In this document: piece after piece, positions 1-7,320 of the stretch
Layout: each line of letters opens with the position of its first letter
Position numbering within the stretch: position 1 is the stretch's first letter
From: Lobulomyces angularis
Lineage: Eukaryota; Chytridiomycota; Chytridiomycetes; Lobulomycetales; Lobulomycetaceae
Direction of reading: 5' to 3'
Length of the DNA: 12,181 nt
NCBI GenBank assembly: GCA_027604685.1
Contig: JADHYX010000524.1
Location: forward strand, 1-12,181
Translations under genes and position numbers: made by a program
Notes under the pieces: model-generated
Database searches by the model: none
Seen by the model: only the letters and a program-made list of their open reading frames with translations
What the model was told of the DNA's origin: nothing

Positions 1-29
1 ATAAATATAAATTAAAATTATTTTTCCCC

Positions 30-50
30 TTTTTTTTTTTTTTTTTTTTT
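30..50 (+). repeat. T21 homopolymer
   Basis: Uninterrupted T tract before ACGTTAAAG. It resembles the pre-acceptor tracts of the introns in this window. Confidence 0.9.
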
Positions 51-96
51 ACGTTAAAGGTAAAATTTTAGTATTTTTAAAGGTAAATTTAATAAA

Positions 97-105
97 GGGG
101 CCGGG
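97..105. other. GC-only patch GGGGCCGGG upstream of gene 1
   Basis: Nine consecutive G/C bases stand in sequence that is otherwise almost entirely A and T, 61 bp before the first candidate ATG. C- or G-run motifs close upstream of start codons are known from some compact fungal-lineage genomes such as microsporidia, so a promoter element is possible. If the 83-147 intron model is right, it is intronic instead. Nothing of equal length precedes gene 2, where only a GGG at 10238-10240 is seen. Confidence 0.3.
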
Positions 106-165
106 TTTGATTAAAAAAAGAAAACCAAAATTTTCAGCTTTCATTAGTTGCATTACATTGAATTG

Positions 166-3100
166 ATGCTAATTCAAAATATGCAGCAGGTTTCTACCAT
201 AGAATCAACTTACCTTGAAAAAATTGAAGACTTAAACCTAAGATCTTTAATTAGTGACGTCTTAACGTGGTATTTAAAATTTGGAAAAAAATATTTTTTA
301 ATGAACAAAAATATACTATAATTTTAGCAAACCAAATAAATTATTTAAAATTGTTTGCAGTTTTTTTCAAAATTCAAATAATATAACATTTAATTCTTTT
401 AATGAGATATTAAAGGTTTTGTGTTTAAAGGTTATATTATTTTAATTATTATTTTTTTTTTTTTTAATTTGGGTAATTTTTTTTTTATTTAAAATTCCAG
501 ACTACAAATACATCAAAGCAATTTTGGATCTGGTATTTACAAAAGTTAACTGAATTTACGAAAAGTCGATCAGATTTGGACTTTTCGGTAATTAAATTTG
601 AAGTTATTCAGTCGCTAGTTAGACGATTGGATTCTTTAACAATGACTGAAAATAACTCCATTTGTGAAAAAGAAGAGCAACTTGAGGAATCCGATGATGA
701 AGCGAGTAGTGAAAAAACAGTCGATTTGGTTATAGATGAATCTGAAATGGATTGTGAATTATTATTTGATTTAAATAACCCTATAAATTTGGAAAAATTT
801 GATCTTAGACTATATAACTTAGAATTTTCGAAATCTATACTTGTATTATTATTCAACAGTACCTCAATGGATAAGAGAATATTTTCACTAAACATTTTCA
901 AGGTTTAAAATAAAAATTTTGTTAAGCAATAACATTTATCATTTTTTCCCAAAAAAAAAAAAAGGATATTTTAAGAAAATGGGTTCCTTTTGAAACAAAT
1001 GAAAATGACGAAGTCTTTTCTAATAATGAATTGGAAAGGTAAATTTTTTCCCCAACTTCGTAAAATAACTTAGGTTTTATTTTTGTGTAGAAACTTAGTT
1101 CAATGGATTAAAGAAAATAAATTTATTGAAAAAATTTTTGGATCAAGTTTTCATTTGGAAATAGCACAAAGATCTTTAGAAATGCTATTATTTTTGAATA
1201 GATTTAATGAATTTAAAATTAGTGACTTTGATCTAATATGGGGTTGGGTGATGGTAAATAGAAAAAATTTTGGTTCTGAATAATAATTAAAGTGAATGTT
1301 TCAGTCAAACCAGCATCAGACAGTGGTTCATGGCATTTTTAGTATCATTCAAGGATTAATTAGGGAACTGAATTTTGAATTGTTGGAAATTTGTACATCT
1401 AAAATGATATCTTTATATAATTCTGATAAGGCTTTAATTGATTTACAGTTTGCAAATCTAATAAAAGAATGTTTGTTAAGGATTCGAAGTTTATCTACAC
1501 TTAATTCGGTATGAAACTCTACATATTGTTATATTTAAAGTTTGTAGGAGTGCCAAATGAGATCCAAGAAATTAACTGACACATTAGTATTGTTTTGTTT
1601 TGAAATGACATCAGATGAGTCTGATTTATCGTTAGCTCTTATTACTGAATTTTTACAACTTACTATTAGTCTACTCTACAATGGAATAGGAGATTTATCT
1701 CTACGGTATATAATTTACTTTATTTATTTTTTGACTTTTCAAATTTAGAGAAGAAATAGCCAGTATTTTTCTTAAACGAATGCGAAAACATTCATCTTTT
1801 CATTTTAAGTTTAGTGAACTTTTATTTAACTGCATATGTATGTATATTAGATTTTTTACCAATATTTTTTTTTTTTTTTTTTTTTTTTTTAGTTTCCTCT
1901 GACCTTAATCCAGAAGACAAATTAGAAAAGTTTTCCAATTTTTTTATTGAAACTTCTCTAATAACTGATTTTTTGGATGATTTGATTCATTACAAAAAAA
2001 GTGCAAAAATCAATTTGGAGAAATTAAGAAACAGTATTTTTTTCACTCGAAAATTTTTTTTTTTACTAATGATGCTTTAATAAAGACCAGAATTTTGGAA
2101 ATTTAAGAGTGGAAGATTTGATATTACAAGGGAAATTACCACATTATTCACAAATATGGAATAGATTAGCTTTTATTCATTCTACCATAATTAAGTTTCA
2201 AGAATTAGAAAAAGATCAAAAAAAAATGGAGCTGTTGAAAGTAGATGGCTTAGAAGCAGATCAATGTCCAATGACAGTAGTCCGATTTAAATTTGAATTT
2301 TTTAGATCAAAGGAAGACTGTTTTATCCTTTGGGACGAAATCATTTCAAATTCATTGTGTGTCAGCGAACTGGAAATAGGATACAACATCTTTTGGTACC
2401 TGGCTTCAGTTTCAAATTTATTTTTGGAGTCAATCTATTTAGAAAGGGTGCTTTTTTTAAAAGATTTTAAAACCATCTTGGGATACAGCTTCAAATTTTT
2501 TAATCAGTGTTTTTTGCATATTGGAGAATCTACAAATTCTATAAGAGTGGTAAGTTTGCTTTTTTATTTAGATTTTAAAAAAATTTGTTGAAAAAAAAAG
2601 GTGGATAACGAAATAGTAGAAGTTTTTGATGATTCCATATCTGTAGATTTGTTTTGGGATATTGCTTTAAATGCCTTGAATGAAAGTGTTGGTGAATCAG
2701 CTATTCATTTTTTACTTAAGTTTTATCAATCGGTAAAATTGACTATTGAAATTCTAATAACAATATATTTTTTGATATGAAGACCATAGACTCTGAAAAA
2801 AGTGACACTTATCTAGTCAATCGATGTTTAAATGAAATTTCTGATGCATTTTTCAAAAATAGTGAATCTTACGACCAAATTAAATTTGCTCGTTCTTTGA
2901 AAATACTGAAAGATCATTTGACATATTACATTCTAAAGAATCCGACAAGTATAGTCAGCCATGACCATAATATAAAAAATGCAAAGAATTTAAAAATTAA
3001 CTTTTGTTTTGAGGTATTTTTAAATTAGTAACATTTGCACTTATTAAAAATTCTCGCAGGATGTACCTTACACTATAGATATAAGTGAGCTATCATTGTT

Positions 3101-6100
3101 AAAAACATTCAAAAAAAAGGTTCACGGATTGCTTAACCTATCAAGTAATCAAGATTTGAGGGTAATTTATGCCGGGAAGGAACTGTGTTTTGAACAGAAA
3201 AGTTTAAAGGAGCTTAACGTTGGGAACAACGTTTTGATTGCAGTTCGAGAGTTAGCCGATGACGCTGAGTCACCTGGCCTGGTAGTACCTGAGATAAAGG
3301 ATGATGTTGAATGCAGCGACAATATCACCTTTTTACCAACTATCGCTGAGGAGAAAAACTTTATGAGGTTATACAATTTACTATCGTTGCCTGAAATTCA
3401 AGCTTGCATGGTAAAATTTTTAATGATAATTGAAAATAAATTTTCTTTTTTTTTTTTTTTTTTTTCGTTAAAGATCTGGGAACTAATTCTAAAAATACCA
3501 ACTAGTTCTAGTTTAACCAAAAAAATTAGCAATATAAGTTCTATTACTGAAGAAAAAAATTTGATTTCAATATTTAATCCTGGAATCAATTTTAAATTCT
3601 TATATTCTTTGCAAATATTAGAATCAATGCTTAAATTAAACAAATTTGAAGGTGCAACAGTATTAAAAAAGTTTTTATTTGTGGAGTGTCTACTTAACAA
3701 TAATTCCAATTTTAGTTTAAAAAGTTCAAAACTAGTATTAAAAGTTTTGTTGAGCTGTGTTAATTATTTTTTTCAAGACAGTGATGAAACCTTTTTTAAG
3801 TCGTTAAGCTGTGAGGAAACAAAAAAATTTTTTGACATCGTTCATCAAATACTGTTTTTTTTTTCTTCTGATGATGGTAAATTTTAAAATCTTTGAGTAT
3901 CTCATAAATTTTTTTTACTAAAGGAACTGAAGAGAGCGAAAATTATTTGATAATTTCCGAAATTTTGCAATTAATATTCAAAAAGCCCATATTTAATAAT
4001 TCAAAAGAAATCATATTTGAATTGTTTAGAAAGTCAAATTTGTTAAAGGTTTGTTTAATAGAATGTAAAAGTTTTCAAGTTAGGAAGGTTATCGCTAACA
4101 CACTGTAAAAATAAATTTTAATTTTTATTTAACTATCATGATACTTTTAAGGTTGAATTCGCCTTTGCGGGAGGGCTTTATGAACCAACTTGTTTCCCTT
4201 TTACCGGAGACTGTAAATTTTGTATACCAATGTGAAAATTATTTTTATCTTTTGCAACATTTGATGGAGTAAATTATTATCTTATTCTTTTGTTTTATTA
4301 ATACTGCCTCAAATTTTTTTAGAGACATCAGTTATACGAAATATTTAGAAGTATTTAAAGGCAGCTTTCTCGTTAATTTGATTGAGAATATAGAAAATCA
4401 TCCAATATGTGAAGTAATAATTTCTTATAACTTTTTAAGAGTTTTAAAAGTTATTACTATTTTTTTTTTTTTAGTCCTACTCTGCTCCTAACAATGATAC
4501 CATTATTACTGGATTATTAAATTTAATAACCTGCATTACCAACAAATTTTTTGATAATATAGAAAATTTTCCCTCATCAAGGTAACTTAAAAAATGATTA
4601 TAAGAAATTTAAATTTCATTAGATTGATTGAGATTGCATTTAAAAAATGTTTGTTTGATATTCCAAAGTCACAAAAAGCAGTTCAGTTACCAAAATGTAA
4701 ACTTAGTACGTCCAGGGAAGCAGCCTTTTGTTTGTTACAAGAATTATCCTTTAAAAATGAATCAAATTTCCTTTTTGTTACAAAATTATTGTATGAGCAG
4801 ATTCCAGAGGGTAATCTTGTACAATTTTTAAATTTTAATTCTTTTTTTTATTGTATTAGGTATATCAAATTGGTCTAACTCACCTGACTCGTTAACTAAA
4901 GCTAATTGTGGGTTTGTGGGTTTGGAAAATTTAGGAGCTACCTGTTATCTCAACTCAATAATGCAACAGTTTTTTATGAATATTGACTTTCGTAAAAATA
5001 TCTTGTCAGTAGTAATTCCAGAATCTGAGCGAAACGATAATCTTTTATACGAACTCCAAAGATTATTTGTAAATTTGCAAGAAAGTGAAAAAAAATATTA
5101 TGAACCAACAACGCTATGTAATGCTTATACGGGATACGATGGAGAAAGATTAAATGTCAAGGAGCAAACCGATGTTGATGAATTTTTCAATATATTTTTT
5201 TTAAGATTAGAAGATCTATTAAAGGGAAAAAATGACAAAGAAAATTTACTGAAGTTGAATTATGGTGGTAAACTACTTCAAAGAATAACTTCGAAAGAAT
5301 GTCCTCATTTTAGTGAAAGTTTTGAGAGTTTTTTTGCTTTACAGTGTGAAGTTAAAAATAAAAGAAATTTGCTGGAGAGTTTACAACTTTACGTGGAAAA
5401 GGAAACTCTAGATAGAGGTATATATTGGGTTTTTAACTATCCTTAATTTTTTTAAGATAATAAGTATTTCTGTGATTCTTGTAAAAAGCATGTAAATGCT
5501 ACAAAACGGTATTAGAAAAATTTAATATTTTATTTTTTTATAATTTGTTTTATAGAACATGCATTAATAGTTTACCTAACAACTTAATAGTTCACTTGAA
5601 AAGATTTGATTATGATCAGGATTCCATGAGGAGGATTAAATTAAATGATAAATTTGAATTTCCTGAAGTTTTGGATATGTTTCCTTATACAGCAGAAGGA
5701 GTAGACCACAGCGAAAATAATTTTATTACTTCCAAACGATGTTTATATGAACTTTCTGGTGTATTGATTCACTCAGGATCGTCAGAATCTGGACATTACT
5801 ATTCCTATGTAAAAGACAAGGAATATACTGATCGTTGGATTGCGTTTAATGATTCAAATGTTAGCACGTTTAATTCTAATCTGATTAGTCAAAAATGTTT
5901 TGGTGGTTTTGAAGAGTTTTGGGACGAATTTAAAAAGAAGAGCTTGCTAAAACCCAAGATTTACTCAGCTTATATGCTTTTGTAAGGAAGTGTTTAAAAA
6001 AATATTAAAATTAAACTTCTTTTTTTTTTTTTATTCTAAAGCTATGATTGTGTAGATAAGCAAGTAATTGAACACGATAATGTTATACCATTGGAACTTT

Positions 6101-7289
6101 TTAAGTCTGTTTGGAAAGAAAATCAAATGTTTCTAAATGAAAAAAACTTATTTGATGATAGTTTTTCAAATTTTTTGACCCAAATAATACTAGAGAATCC
6201 TAACTCAGTTACAGAAAATTTGTTTGAGCACACCATACTACTTGGAACGAAATACTTTTTAAGAATAGTATTACACTCCCAAAATGGAGGAAATTTGAAT
6301 ATATTGGAGAAATGGATACAATTTTTGGCTCCTCAGTACAAGAGTTGTTTTGAAGCTACTCATCGCACTGGTAGTTCGTTATCAGTTGCTGCGAAAAACC
6401 TCATTAACTTATTTATAAACCCCGATATATTAGAGGAGTTCTTATTAGACTGTCACAGCACCAACTCTCGTCTAGCGTTTAATTTACTTATAGCCAAAAT
6501 ATTTGAACCATTTAGAAAATTTCACCCTGCAGAGTATGGCATCTTAATTTTGGATGAAATGAAAACTGAAACGGAAGATAAAGCAAATAAAAAAGTTACT
6601 ATTAGAGATGATTCTCCTATTGCTTCACTATTAAATTCATTAATATCACTTTTACCTAAAGCATTGAACAAGAAGAAGCAATTCACTCAATATTTTGCGT
6701 TACTACACTATTTTGCTACATCATCTCTAGAAGTTTCGACATTTATGATTGAGCATGGATATGTTAAATCCCTCTTTGAGTTTTATATGGAAGATAGAAC
6801 GAAGCTGGATGATTATATATATTCAATTAGTAAATGCAATGAAAATTATCTGCCGTTGATAGAAGTGTTGGATTTTTTACTTGGTAAGTGTAGTATGGAA
6901 GTAAATTCAACTGAGGATGATATGGCCATGGGTTCAAGTACTCTATTAATATTAAACAGTAATGAAAAAGAAGTTATATTGCATGAAGCAGAAAGTTTTA
7001 TTTCAAAGATTATCATTGATAGAATTGATAAAAAGTTGACTCACAGCTTAATTTCAAAACTTTGCAGGAATAATTTGAATGTTTCTAATTTAGCAATAGG
7101 ATTTCTGTTAGATGAATTAGTTCATAGTGAGGATGATGATTTTGAAGAAGATTCTATGAAAAATATCCTAACTGAGGCCATTCATTACATTCTTTGTCTT
7201 AGTGACAATTTGAAAAGTATTAAATTTGAATTTTTGATAAAAAAACATTTTTTATTGGTAATTCTTCACTTTTCCATAACTTTTCTTAA

Positions 7290-7320
<31 letters not shown>

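Larger units (their letters stand above)
1..165 (+). promoter_or_regulatory. 5' flank of the giant USP gene (or its unseen upstream exons)
   Basis: The segment starts with TATA-like AT-rich sequence (1-20), then a CCCC run at 26-29, a T21 tract at 30-50 and ACGTTAAAG at 51-59. That tail closely matches the 3' end of the intron ending at 3473 (T20 then CGTTAAAG). An open stretch at 60-82 ends at a good donor (GTAAAT, 83), and CATTAG at 142-147 would be an acceptor that joins in frame to the first accepted exon. The segment is therefore either promoter plus 5' UTR, possibly with a UTR intron, or it contains a short upstream coding exon. The sequence alone does not decide this. Confidence 0.45.

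Noticed and set aside
608..901. 97-codon minus-strand ORF opposite exon 3
   Set aside because: It is the antisense shadow of the acidic coding exon; Ser-rich translation mirrors GAA/GAT codons and it has no family resemblance.
3167..3709. Minus-strand ORFs of 69 and 103 codons (3167-3376 and 3398-3709)
   Set aside because: Both lie antisense to exons 13-14 that are well supported as the ubiquitin-like domain and following helices; the second carries a lysine run that is just the reverse of the T20 intron tract.
4628..4831. 67-codon + strand ORF overlapping exon 19
   Set aside because: Wrong frame: the +1 shifted frame joins correctly on both sides and leads into the USP catalytic exon.
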